Origin: an uncultured Parafilimonas sp.
GTDB lineage: Bacteria; Bacteroidota; Bacteroidia; Chitinophagales; Chitinophagaceae
DNA: 32,652 nucleotides
Assembly: GCA_903882935.1 (NCBI GenBank)
Contig: CAIRZB010000064.1
Coordinates: forward strand, 1 to 32,652
Direction: 5' to 3'
A model generated the notes under the pieces. It was not told where the DNA came from. It ran no database searches and worked only from the letters and a program-made list of their open reading frames with translations. The translations under genes were made by a program, and so were the position numbers. Of the stretch, positions 24,545-32,586 are shown piece by piece (within the stretch, counting starts at the first letter, position 1; every line of letters starts with the position of its first letter).

Positions 24545-25825
24545 ATGTTAAGAGACACACTTGTTTTTGACCTTATTGCCAAGGAACTGGAACGCCAGCG
24601 CCACGGTATAGAACTGATTGCATCTGAAAACTTTACCAGCTTGCAGGTTATGCAGGCCATGGGTAACGTAATGACCAATAAATACGCCGAGGGCTACCCG
24701 GGCCGCCGCTATTACGGTGGCTGTGAGATTGTTGACCAAACCGAACAGCTTGCCATAGACCGCCTTAAACAGATATTTAATTTAGAATATGCCAATGTAC
24801 AGCCGCACAGTGGCGCACAGGCCAATGCTGCTGTTGCGCTAGCTATTTTGCAGCCCGGCGATGCCATACTGGGGCTTGACCTTAGCATGGGCGGCCACCT
24901 TACACATGGCAGCCCCGTTAACTACAGCGGCAAACTGTACCAAGCCCATTTTTACGGGGTGAAAAAAGAAGACGGCCGCGTAGATTATGAAACCTTGGAA
25001 GCGAAAGCCCGTGAGTTTAAACCCAAGTTGATTATTTGCGGTGCCAGTGCCTATAGCCGCGACTGGGATTATGAACGCATACGCAAAGTGGCGGATGAAG
25101 TGGGCGCTTTGGTAATGGCCGACATTGCACACCCTGCCGGCTTGATAGCCAAAGGGCTGCTGAACGACCCATTTGGCCACTGCCATATTGTTACCAGCAC
25201 CACGCACAAAACATTGCGCGGGCCGCGGGGCGGTATTATTATGGTGCGCAAAGATTTTGAAAACCCTTTTGGCATTAAAGACAACAAAGGCAATACCCAA
25301 CTAATGAGCAAGTTGCTTGACTTGGCAGTTTTCCCGGGCATACAAGGCGGCCCATTGGAACACGTGATAGCCAGCAAGGCCATTGCTTTTGGGGAGATTT
25401 TGACTGACGAATACACCGCTTATGCCAAACAGGTAATTGTAAACGCGCAGGCTATGGCTGCTGCTTTTACCGCTAAAGGCTACGAAATAGTAAGCGGCGG
25501 CACTGACAACCACCTACTGTTAATTGACTTACGCAACAAAAACATCAGCGGTAAAAAAGCGGAACAGGTATTGGTACAGGCTGATATTACGGCGAACAAA
25601 AACATGGTGCCTTACGACGACAAGAGTGCATTTGTTACCAGCGGTATACGTTTTGGCGTACCTGCCATTACTACCCGCGGCCTTACCGAAGGCGACATGC
25701 AATTTGTTGTTGACGCAGTTGACAAAGCGTTGATGAATGCCGATGATGCTGCAATAATTGCTGGCGTAAAAGGAGAAGTGAACGAGTTTATGAAGCAGTT
25801 TAAGCTGTACCCAGAGCTTGGGTAA
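24545..25825 (+). CDS. glyA: Serine hydroxymethyltransferase
   Basis: A 426-residue PLP enzyme interconverting serine and glycine with tetrahydrofolate, the main source of one-carbon units. Landmarks are ELIASENF (23-30), [15 protein letters not shown] (46-60), QPHSGAQAN (86-93), [13 protein letters not shown] (192-204), and [13 protein letters not shown] with the PLP Lys222. Length and motifs are normal. The frame is open back to a TTG at 24425, but the promoter at 24498-24527 and the conserved MLRD..VFDLI start fix the ATG at 24545, with AAGGA directly before it. A strong terminator follows at 25852, so it is monocistronic. Confidence 0.98.
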   Translation: MLRDTLVFDLIAKELERQRHGIELIASENFTSLQVMQAMGNVMTNKYAEGYPGRRYYGGCEIVDQTEQLAIDRLKQIFNLEYANVQPHSGAQANAAVALAILQPGDAILGLDLSMGGHLTHGSPVNYSGKLYQAHFYGVKKEDGRVDYETLEAKAREFKPKLIICGASAYSRDWDYERIRKVADEVGALVMADIAHPAGLIAKGLLNDPFGHCHIVTSTTHKTLRGPRGGIIMVRKDFENPFGIKDNKGNTQLMSKLLDLAVFPGIQGGPLEHVIASKAIAFGEILTDEYTAYAKQVIVNAQAMAAAFTAKGYEIVSGGTDNHLLLIDLRNKNISGKKAEQVLVQADITANKNMVPYDDKSAFVTSGIRFGVPAITTRGLTEGDMQFVVDAVDKALMNADDAAIIAGVKGEVNEFMKQFKLYPELG

Positions 25826-25851
25826 ACAGTTTTCGGCCTATACGAATGGTG

Positions 25852-25893
25852 GAGGGTATGAAAAATATATTTTTCATACCCTTCTTCTTTTTT
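25852..25893 (+). terminator. Rho-independent terminator of glyA
   Basis: A perfect 28-base palindrome (25854-25881; arms GGGTATGAAAAAT and ATTTTTCATACCC) is followed by CTTCTTCTTTTTT. It lies 26 bases after the glyA stop codon. Confidence 0.85.
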
Positions 25894-25972
25894 CGCGCAA
25901 CGGGTTTTGCGGTTTTAAGGTCAGGTAAGTGAAGCTTTCATAATGACCTAGGTAACTGGGCTTATAATCCGA

Positions 25973-26084
25973 GGTACCTGCGAAGGCAGGTATCTCACCA
26001 ATGTTTAACAAGGGCGCCTGAACGGTTCAGCCGAGTGGGCCTGATTAGTTTCAAGAGATACCTGCCTTCATTGAAGGCATGACG
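25973..26084. repeat. REP-like inverted repeat, copy 2
   Basis: GAAGGCAGGTATCTC (25982-25996) and GAGATACCTGCCTTC (26055-26069) form a perfect 15-bp inverted repeat around a 58-base centre. The outer parts can fold locally (GGTACCTGC..., and CCTTCATTGAAGG), and the right end carries GCATGACGG as in copy 1 at 14353-14432. Confidence 0.8.
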
Positions 26085-26295
26085 GTGCCGCCGCCTGTGA
26101 TTTGCGGAAATTATTTTGCAGGATGACAAACGCTAAAACTGTGTATTATACACGAACATTAAAAAGTAGGCGGTTCTTATTCCTTTCAACCTCCCACAAT
26201 GGCAGTTTTTAGAATATGTTGCACACGATAGATTGATGAAATATAGTGCAATCTGTCCAATTGGGCAGTAGAATCCCCACTTAACTCCTATGGCC

Positions 26296-27153
26296 TTACT
26301 CCCCTTTAGGGGTTGGGGGTAGCGCTTTTTCATTTACCCTTACCTCTTTCGCCCCATCCATTTGGTAGGTGAGTATCTCACCGCTTTTTAATACCTCCAC
26401 TATCCGGTAGCCACGGTATTCGGTACCCCAGTTGCCGGCAATATGCGAGTCGAAGAAATAATACTTGCCTTCGTTTTCTTTTACCGCGTCCTGGTCGTGG
26501 TCGTGCCCATGAAATACGCCTTTCAGGTTTGCCTGTTTATTAAATAGTTCCACTAACTCGGGGCAAGGGTTACCGCCACCTGTCCATTTAAACGGGGTAA
26601 TATGCATTACCACAAACAGGTGCTTCTTATCTTTAAATTTATCCAGCTGTTCTTTCGCCCAAGCAATATCGGGGCAGATATATTCACCCTTTTCATTGGC
26701 TGTGTCTAACACTATAAAAGCTGTATCCTTACCTTTTACAAAAGTATAATTCAACGGCATGCCCCAAACCTTTTCCCATGCCTCGGCGGTAACCATATCG
26801 TGGTTGCCACGGCTTACATACAAAGGCGTTTTCAACGCCTCCCACTTGGTTTTAACCTGCGGCAAAAACTCTGGGCCATTGTGTATGGTGTCGCCATTAA
26901 AAATGGTAAAATCAATACCCCTCCCGCTTTTTTCTTTGTTTACCCAGTCAATCATCCGGCCATGGTGGGTATCGTAATCGGTATCAGGCTGGCCATAATG
27001 CCCGTCGGACACCAAGGCGAAACGCAGCAGCACATCTTTTTTGGCAGGCATTTTAAAAGTTGCCGCTGCAAATGATTGCAGGGTATTGCCTGCGCCTATT
27101 ACCAACACGCCTTTAAGCGTTAACCCAAGAAAGTTTCTGCGGGATATTGACAT
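26296..27153 (-). CDS. Tat-exported calcineurin-like metallophosphoesterase
   Basis: A 285-residue phosphoesterase. The N-terminus MSISRRNFLGLTLKGVLVIGA is a twin-arginine signal (Arg5-Arg6), so the enzyme is folded before export to the periplasm. All metal-binding motifs of the family are present: SDGHYG (Asp50, His52), FNGD (85-88), SRGNHD (114-119), VMH (182-184) and GHDHD (216-220). Phosphatase or phosphodiesterase activity with a two-metal centre is expected; the substrate is unknown. It starts about 420 bases from the DeoR gene end and appears monocistronic. Confidence 0.92.
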   Translation of the reverse strand: MSISRRNFLGLTLKGVLVIGAGNTLQSFAAATFKMPAKKDVLLRFALVSDGHYGQPDTDYDTHHGRMIDWVNKEKSGRGIDFTIFNGDTIHNGPEFLPQVKTKWEALKTPLYVSRGNHDMVTAEAWEKVWGMPLNYTFVKGKDTAFIVLDTANEKGEYICPDIAWAKEQLDKFKDKKHLFVVMHITPFKWTGGGNPCPELVELFNKQANLKGVFHGHDHDQDAVKENEGKYYFFDSHIAGNWGTEYRGYRIVEVLKSGEILTYQMDGAKEVRVNEKALPPTPKGE

Positions 27154-27574
27154 ACACCATTATTTAAGCTGTAAGTAAACAATTGAATGTAAACTGAAAG
27201 TTAAGATAATTTAGGCTTTACCGACTAATATAGTATTTACCGCAGATCGGGCATAATTGAACACAGTCCAAGTAAAAGTAACATAACACCCTTTCACTTA
27301 ACTAAATGTTAATCTGCTTATTAGCTGCACAAATATCTTTAACCTATTCCTGCCTGCAGCATCCATATATAAACAAGAAAAACATTTTTTATGAAACAGA
27401 TACTAAACAAAATGATTACATTTTTAGTAAAAGGTCCCGAGTTAAAACCTGGTACTAAATTCGTTGTTTTGGCAAGCAATTGCTAACGCTTGTATTTGAA
27501 ACCGGCCTATGTTGCCCTTAAGCTTCCGCGGCGCTTAAGGGTGATGTAAGCATTAACAGGTTTAGCATTATAAA
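27154..27574. other. Intergenic region with a candidate small gene and a hairpin
   Basis: These 421 bases lie between two minus-strand genes. They contain a 31-codon plus-strand frame (27391-27486), a TATCTTTA box at 27334-27341 that could be its -7 element, and a 9-bp hairpin with arms CCCTTAAGC (27515-27523) and GCTTAAGGG (27533-27541) after it. Confidence 0.5.
27391..27486 (+). CDS. Candidate 31-residue peptide
   Basis: The frame reads MKQILNKMITFLVKG followed by PELKPGTKFVVLASNC. It starts with an amphipathic, Lys-rich helix-like stretch and ends on Cys. In favour are an A-rich leader (AAACAAGAAAAAC) typical of expressed Bacteroidota genes, a -7-like box 49 bases upstream, a hairpin 29 bases downstream, and isolation from other genes. 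Against are its short length, no matching -33 element, and no T-run after the hairpin. I recognise no family. Confidence 0.35.
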   Translation: MKQILNKMITFLVKGPELKPGTKFVVLASNC

Positions 27575-28318
27575 TTATACGCAAATCACCCCAACCCCAG
27601 CGGCATGCAAAAATTCAAGCTTGTTGCTTTGTTCAGTAATAACTGTATTTATAGTTTCCAACCCCGCAAACCGCAAATAGCTTTCACGCCCAATTTTACT
27701 GGCATCGCATAGCAAAAACACATTATTGCTTTGGCCGGCTATAGCCAATGTGATAGATGCCTCGTTTTCACTATTGGCAAAAAGGCCGTTGGCGCTTATA
27801 CCATCTATGCCAATAAACGCTTTATCTGCTTTGTATCTTTTTATATGCTCCTCTGCCGTTTTGCCGTGTATGGCACGCCTTTTAATGTCTACCTCACCGC
27901 CAACCAGGTTAATGGAAACTTTGGTATCCAGCAGTTCATATACCACTGGCAGCGAGTTGGTAATAACCTTTATTTTTTTCTGCTTAATAAACTGGCAAAG
28001 CCTAAAAACGGTACTGCCACAATCCATAAAAATAACGTCCCCATCGTTTATTTGCTCAGCGGCCACTTTGCAAATCGCATCTTTTGCAGCCTGGTTTGCC
28101 GCAACTTTATTGTTAAATTCAAACGGAGTGGCAACTGCCGCTACCGGCATTGCCCCCCCGTGGGTGCGCTGCAACAATCCTTCCCCGGCCAATTGGTTTA
28201 GGTCGCGCCGGATGGTTATTTCCGAAATACCGAGTGCCGAAGCCAGCGGTTTTATCTCCACTTCACCCTTTTCGGTTAAAATTTCTATTATTTTTTGTTT
28301 TCTTTTTTGAAAATTCAT
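27575..28318 (-). CDS. DeoR-family transcriptional regulator
   Basis: A 247-residue repressor-type protein. The N-terminal winged helix shows RKQKIIEILTEKGEVEIKPLASALGISEITIRRDLNQLAGEGLLQRTHGGA, the DeoR signature. The C-terminal DeoRC sensor domain (related to ribose-5-phosphate isomerase) has DGDVIFMDCGSTVFRLCQFI, ITNSLPVVYELL, INLVGGEVD, AFIGIDGISANGLFANSENEA and FLLCDASKIG; it usually binds a phosphorylated sugar. Starts at 28351 or 28318 are both possible; MNFQKRKQ at 28318 fits relatives better. It is divergent from nudK, with at most 57 bases between them, so it may control itself and that operon (inference). Confidence 0.92.
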   Translation of the reverse strand: MNFQKRKQKIIEILTEKGEVEIKPLASALGISEITIRRDLNQLAGEGLLQRTHGGAMPVAAVATPFEFNNKVAANQAAKDAICKVAAEQINDGDVIFMDCGSTVFRLCQFIKQKKIKVITNSLPVVYELLDTKVSINLVGGEVDIKRRAIHGKTAEEHIKRYKADKAFIGIDGISANGLFANSENEASITLAIAGQSNNVFLLCDASKIGRESYLRFAGLETINTVITEQSNKLEFLHAAGVGVICV

Positions 28319-28375
28319 CAGAAATGACTTTTTTTGTTCAAAATTGGTCATATTGAATCATAAATAATCAATCAC

Positions 28376-28963
28376 TTGAACAAAGTAAATATACTGGATA
28401 CCAAAATACTCTCCGACAATTGGTATATTTTAAAAAAAATAAGTTTTGAATTGGTGAAGCCAAACGGACAAAGACAGCTGCTGGAGCGCGAAGCCTACGA
28501 CCGTGGCAACGGCGCCACCATTTTGTTGTTTAACCGGCAAAACCAATGCGTGGTGCTTACGCGGCAGTTTAGGCTGCCCACTTTTGTCAACGGCAATGAA
28601 ACCGGGTATTTGATTGAAGCCTGTGCCGGCCTGCTTGACAAGGATAATGCCGAGGAATGCATTAAACGGGAAACCGAGGAAGAAACAGGCTATAAAATAA
28701 GCCAGGTAACAAAAGTTTTTGAGGCTTATATGTCGCCCGGCTCGGTAACGGAGTTGCTGTATTTTTTTGTGGCCGAATATGCACATTCCATGAAAGTGAG
28801 CGACGGCGGCGGAGTTGAGGAAGAACATGAAAACATTGAAGTGCATGAAATACCATTTACCAGCGCGCTTGAAATGATGCAGGCGGGTGAGGTACGGGAT
28901 GGCAAAACAATTATGTTGTTGCAATATGCCCAATTAAATAATCTGCTAAAAATAATACCATGA
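28376..28963 (+). CDS. nudK: Nudix hydrolase, GDP-mannose pyrophosphatase NudK type
   Basis: A 195-residue Nudix enzyme. The sequence closely follows Escherichia coli NudK as I remember it: ILSDNWYILKKISFEL at the start, EREAYDRGNGATILLFN, VVLTRQFRLPTFVNGNETG, LIEACAGLLD, the Nudix box core KRETEEETGY, and YMSPGSVTELLYFFVAEY. NudK hydrolyses GDP-mannose to GMP and mannose 1-phosphate. The start is TTG at 28376: an in-frame stop lies 15 bases upstream with no ATG between, and the N-terminus then aligns with the family. Its stop overlaps the next gene by four bases (ATGA). Confidence 0.93.
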   Translation: MNKVNILDTKILSDNWYILKKISFELVKPNGQRQLLEREAYDRGNGATILLFNRQNQCVVLTRQFRLPTFVNGNETGYLIEACAGLLDKDNAEECIKRETEEETGYKISQVTKVFEAYMSPGSVTELLYFFVAEYAHSMKVSDGGGVEEEHENIEVHEIPFTSALEMMQAGEVRDGKTIMLLQYAQLNNLLKIIP

Positions 28964-29328
28964 TGACAATTCTTATCGCCGGGCCTTACCGTAGCGGCAC
29001 CAACGACGACCCCAAATTGATGGAGCAAAACCTGCGTAAACTGGAAGATGCCGCTTTGCCAATTTTCAGGGCGGGCCATATACCGTTGATTGGCGAATGG
29101 CTCGCTTTGCCCCTTTTAAAAGTAGCAGGCAGCAAACAGCCGGGCGATGCTATTTATGATGAAATTTTATACCCCATTGCGGGCAGGCTCATTACCATAT
29201 GCGATGCCGTATTAAGGTTGGAAGGTGCTTCTAAAGGCGCAGATGAAGATGTAAGGCTTGCGCGTGAGCTGGGCCTGCGGGTGTTTTATTCGTTGGAAGA
29301 AGTGTTGGCTGCGGGCTCGCCAGAATAA
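28960..29328 (+). CDS. DUF4406 protein (nucleoside deoxyribosyltransferase-like fold)
   Basis: A 122-residue protein with ILIAGPYRSGTNDDP at the N-terminus, GEWLALPL in the middle, and ADEDVRLARELGLRVFYSLEEV at the end. This is the DUF4406 family, related to nucleoside 2-deoxyribosyltransferases, with the AGPYR loop as substrate site and the DxxLA helix following. Activity on a nucleoside or nucleotide is plausible but not proven. The ATG overlaps the nudK stop (ATGA), or a second ATG at 28963 overlaps by one base, so the two are co-translated. Confidence 0.85.
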   Translation: MMTILIAGPYRSGTNDDPKLMEQNLRKLEDAALPIFRAGHIPLIGEWLALPLLKVAGSKQPGDAIYDEILYPIAGRLITICDAVLRLEGASKGADEDVRLARELGLRVFYSLEEVLAAGSPE

Positions 29329-29342
29329 CAATTTGCAGCTAC

Positions 29343-29434
29343 CCTTTGCGGCTTGGTGCGTTTGCGTGATATTGGTTAACAAATTGCTTTGGGCGGAAAA
29401 TTTACCATCACACAAAGGCATTAAGCCGCAAAGG
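29343..29434. repeat. Inverted repeat with CCTTTGCGGCTT arms
   Basis: CCTTTGCGGCTT (29343-29354) and AAGCCGCAAAGG (29423-29434) pair perfectly. Extended to 26 bases per arm (29343-29368 and 29409-29434), 22 positions match. It lies between the convergent DUF4406 and VF530 genes. It may act as a bidirectional terminator or be a dispersed repeat. Confidence 0.7.
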
Positions 29435-29480
29435 ATACAAACACGGCGCTTCGGAGGCAAATATGGCCACTCAGAAAGCG

Positions 29481-29717
29481 TTATTTCAACAACCCCTTGC
29501 GCAAGGAATATTTATAAAAATCTTCCACCTTTGTTCTTGCCCAAGGGGTTTTGCGTAAAAATTTTAAACTGGATTGTACGGAGGGGTTGCTGGTAAAGCA
29601 GTTGATCCGTATTTGCTGCCCCAATTCTTGCCACCCATAACTGTCTACCAATCGGTTGATGATGGCCTCCAGCGTTATGCCGTGCAAAGGGTCTTTTGAA
29701 ATAAATGGTTCGTCCAT
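29481..29717 (-). CDS. VF530 family protein (DUF2132)
   Basis: A 78-residue DNA-binding-like small protein. The sequence [60 protein letters not shown] matches the VF530/DUF2132 family almost along its whole length. The structural family resembles a SAP-like helical domain; its function is not established. A start three codons further upstream (29726) is equally possible. It follows the M24 peptidase gene on the same strand with a 45-54 base gap and may be its operon partner. Confidence 0.9.
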   Translation of the reverse strand: MDEPFISKDPLHGITLEAIINRLVDSYGWQELGQQIRINCFTSNPSVQSSLKFLRKTPWARTKVEDFYKYSLRKGLLK

Positions 29718-29771
29718 AAAATGCATTTACAATAATAATTAGCCCTGCCGTAATGTATTACAGGCTATATC

Positions 29772-31169
29772 TTAAAAGGCTGCAGCCCTCACCGCCTCAA
29801 TATCCGCGATCGTTTTTGCAATAGGTTTGCCTAATAACTGGCACCCGGTTTCGGTAATTAAAAAATCCTCTTCAGCTCGCAAGCCGCCAAAATACTTCCA
29901 GGCTTCCACTTTTTCATAGTTAATAAATTGGGCAAACCTGTTTTCTGCTTTCCACATGTCAATTAACTCGGGTATAAAATATATGCCAGGCTCAATGGTT
30001 AAAACAAAACCAGCTTCTAATTCCCGGCCAAGCCGTAGCGACTTTAACCCAAACTGTGTTGTGTTTTTCCGCAGGGCATCAGTGTAGCCCACGTATTGCT
30101 CGCCAAGGTCTTCCATATCATGCACGTCAAGCCCCATCATGTGGCCTGTGCCGCATTGAAAAAATAGCGCATGCGCACCCACTGCCACGGCTTCGTCAAT
30201 ATCACCTTTCATTAAACCTATTTCTTTCAAACCTTGCGCTATGGTTTTGCAGGCAGTATAATGCACGTCAAGGTATCGGGTGCCTGGTTTTAACCTGGCA
30301 ATAGCCGCCTCATGTGCACTTAAAGAAATGGAATATATTTCCCTCTGTTGCGCGGAAAAAGTTTTGCCCACGGGCAAGGTTCTGGACATATCCCCGGCAT
30401 AGCCCATGGCAGTTTCTGCGCCCGAATCGTTGAGCAACAACTGGCCTTCTTTCAAAGTATTGCCGTGGTAATGGTTGTGCAATATTTCACCACGTGTGGT
30501 CATAATTATGGGGAAGGCAAGGTTACCGCCACCTTCTAATGCCACTTTGTGTATGGCAGCCGCAACATCGTTTTCCGTAAGGTCGGGCTTGGCAATTTGC
30601 ATCGCCAACAAATGCATGGCACCGGTAATGTTCACCGCTTTTTCAATCTCCACAATCTCTTCGGGGGTTTTTATGGCGCGTTGCGCGATAACCGCTTTAA
30701 TAAACGGCACAGAAGCACCTGCTGCTAGTACACTTGGGCTAACACCTAATAATTCGGTGAGCTTAATTTTGTTATCACCCCTGTATGGCGGTAAATAATG
30801 TATCGGTCTGTTTTGCGCTTTGGCTTTGCTGATAAAATTTTGCAAGTCGGCACTAGGTAATGTTTGCGCAACCCCCGCTTTTTGGCATTTTTCCCACAAT
30901 GTTTCCTGCCTGCCCATCCATACAATTTCATCAATGGTCATTTCATCGCCAAAAACAGTGATGGAATTTTCTTCCACATCTATTATCGCCGCAAGGTTTG
31001 GGGCGTTGATGCCGAAATAATATAAAAAAGTACTGTCCTGTCTAAAATGGTAGCTGTTGTCAGTATAATTCATGGGGCTTTCACCATTGCCCAATAATAG
31101 CAGTACGCCAGTTTTTACTGTATTTACAAGTTGCGCGCGGCGGTGTATATAAGTGTTAGCATTGAACAT
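29772..31169 (-). CDS. Aminopeptidase P-like M24 peptidase (Xaa-Pro)
   Basis: A 465-residue cytoplasmic peptidase expected to remove an N-terminal residue preceding proline. The N-terminal AMP_N domain (YHFRQDSTFLYYFGINAPNLAAIID) is typical of PepP-type enzymes. The creatinase-fold catalytic domain carries the metal ligands: LLNDSGAE (Asp), YAGDMSRT (Asp), CGTGHMMGLDVHD (His), LTIEPGIYF (Glu), and GLRAEEDFLIT (Glu). Length is normal. Proline dipeptidase is the alternative, but the AMP_N domain and length favour aminopeptidase P. Confidence 0.93.
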   Translation of the reverse strand: MFNANTYIHRRAQLVNTVKTGVLLLLGNGESPMNYTDNSYHFRQDSTFLYYFGINAPNLAAIIDVEENSITVFGDEMTIDEIVWMGRQETLWEKCQKAGVAQTLPSADLQNFISKAKAQNRPIHYLPPYRGDNKIKLTELLGVSPSVLAAGASVPFIKAVIAQRAIKTPEEIVEIEKAVNITGAMHLLAMQIAKPDLTENDVAAAIHKVALEGGGNLAFPIIMTTRGEILHNHYHGNTLKEGQLLLNDSGAETAMGYAGDMSRTLPVGKTFSAQQREIYSISLSAHEAAIARLKPGTRYLDVHYTACKTIAQGLKEIGLMKGDIDEAVAVGAHALFFQCGTGHMMGLDVHDMEDLGEQYVGYTDALRKNTTQFGLKSLRLGRELEAGFVLTIEPGIYFIPELIDMWKAENRFAQFINYEKVEAWKYFGGLRAEEDFLITETGCQLLGKPIAKTIADIEAVRAAAF

Positions 31170-31293
31170 GATTTACCCTATTTAAGAATGATGAAACGTA
31201 CGTGTTGGGTTGCGACAACGAAAATAGTTATTGTTTATAAAAAATATTGAAATATTGGGGCAAATGGCATTTTAGAAAGGCAAGTGTTGCGAA

Positions 31294-31333
31294 AACAAGA
31301 AGCCGGGCATGCAAACATGCCCGGCTTCTTGTT
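31294..31333 (-). terminator. Strong terminator after the DUF6770-like gene
   Basis: Perfect 18-bp arms (31294-31311 and 31316-31333; core AGCCGGGCATG) enclose a CAAA loop, and on the minus strand the stem ends in TTTT. It lies 30 bases after the stop of the minus-strand gene at 31363 and separates it from the M24 gene. Confidence 0.85.
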
Positions 31334-31362
31334 AAATAGTATACGAGCTAAATCTACTATTT

Positions 31363-32586
31363 TTATAGTGCCTCAATAGACACCTTTGTGTATTTTTCTT
31401 TTTTATTATATTCTGATACCATTATATGCCCCTCTTTTGCCGGGTACACGCCTATTTTAATATTGCCATCCTTATGGGGTATTGTGCGTACAACCTTCTT
31501 TTTGTTTACATTATAGACGGTAATGTTTTTCTCTTCGTCTATAATCAAATTGTTATCCTTAGTTTCCGTATTATTAACGGCATAAAAACTCTTTGTATCA
31601 AAAAAAGGAACCGGCGCAAGTGGCCTGAAGAAACGGCTATGGGTTGTAGCTATGGTATTTTCAACAGACAACACACCTTGCCCGTTTTGTTTAACCAACA
31701 TTGCATCCGTTAATTTACACTTAGAAGTACCCACCAAACCCACTATGAAAGGAGAAACAACAATCAAAGGAGCAAGAATTACAGAGGAAGCTATGCTACC
31801 CCATTTTACTCTTTTTATCATTTCTGGCCCCGCAAAGTAGGTGTTGCCATTAAAATCTCTAAATGCATAGGTAAACTTTACGTAAGAATCTGTTTCAGCA
31901 AACTTGCCACGATTGGAAACACCATCAAGCGTTCCATCTTGCCAATAAGTGAAGGTTTTTACCATGTCGGCAGTTTTACTGCCGTTTATATTGATAGTAA
32001 AAACCCCAAAATACGGGCATTTTGCCACTGCCCTGCCACTTACATATTTACCGGCTTTTGTGGAATCGATAATACAACCAGCAATGTATGGCTTGCCCGT
32101 TGCAGGGTCATTTTCAAATGAAATTACTTTTAGTTGATTTCCATGGTCGTCTTTTAAAGCAATATGGGTTTCCACGGTGGTATCCGCTGTGTGGTAACCC
32201 GTAATTTCAAAATCGCCCTCGTTGTTAACCGAGGCGTAGCCGCCCAAAACAGCGGTGGAGCCGGTAACATAGTCTTTTTTTGACAGTATGTAAACATCCC
32301 TGCCAGATGTAAGCATGAAGTATTTATCTGCATCACTCTTTACTCGTTTGTGCCATAATTGCTCCCCTTTGGGGTTAAAAACAAGTAAGCTTTTATTTGA
32401 TTTATCACCATAAAATACAGCAAAGCCTTTTTGCGAAATATTTTTTATTTGTATGCCGACTGCCGATTTTGCTAACAAATAGGAATTGGTTTTAATAATG
32501 GCACCATTTAAATTAACGTGAGTTCGACATAATACAGTGTCAAATTTACAGTGATAATTGGATTGAAGATGAAGAGTCGGTGTCAA
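31363..32586 (-). CDS. DUF6770-like protein, 5' end uncertain or lost
   Basis: The open frame gives up to 407 residues from a TTG at 32586. The body (from about LNGAIIKTNSYL, residue 26) has strand-rich repeats such as GFAVFYGDKSNKSLLVFNPKGEQLWHKRV, YFMLTSGRDVYILSKKD, YTYWQDG-type turns, a hydrophobic segment SVILAPLIVVSPFIVGLVG near residue 280, and KLTDAMLVKQNGQGVLSVENTI. This resembles the Bacteroidota DUF6770 family, which as I recall carries a signal peptide and about 20 more residues. Here no ATG and no signal peptide exist: the frame upstream of residue 26 looks non-coding and overlaps the tail of another gene. A TAAATTTG box (32541-32548, minus strand) sits just before the coding-like part. 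Possibly truncated by a deletion; the family call is tentative. Confidence 0.6.
   Translation of the reverse strand: MTPTLHLQSNYHCKFDTVLCRTHVNLNGAIIKTNSYLLAKSAVGIQIKNISQKGFAVFYGDKSNKSLLVFNPKGEQLWHKRVKSDADKYFMLTSGRDVYILSKKDYVTGSTAVLGGYASVNNEGDFEITGYHTADTTVETHIALKDDHGNQLKVISFENDPATGKPYIAGCIIDSTKAGKYVSGRAVAKCPYFGVFTININGSKTADMVKTFTYWQDGTLDGVSNRGKFAETDSYVKFTYAFRDFNGNTYFAGPEMIKRVKWGSIASSVILAPLIVVSPFIVGLVGTSKCKLTDAMLVKQNGQGVLSVENTIATTHSRFFRPLAPVPFFDTKSFYAVNNTETKDNNLIIDEEKNITVYNVNKKKVVRTIPHKDGNIKIGVYPAKEGHIMVSEYNKKEKYTKVSIEAL

Larger units (their letters stand above)
25826..26295. other. Intergenic region after glyA
   Basis: No gene is visible in these 470 bases. They hold the glyA terminator (25852-25893), a second REP-like element (25973-26084), and about 200 bases before the convergent metallophosphoesterase stop in which I see nothing. 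Confidence 0.7.

Noticed and set aside
26133-26333. 66-codon minus-strand frame downstream of the metallophosphoesterase
   Set aside because: It partly overlaps the 3' end of that gene in another frame, has no recognisable pattern, and lies in repeat-bearing intergenic sequence.
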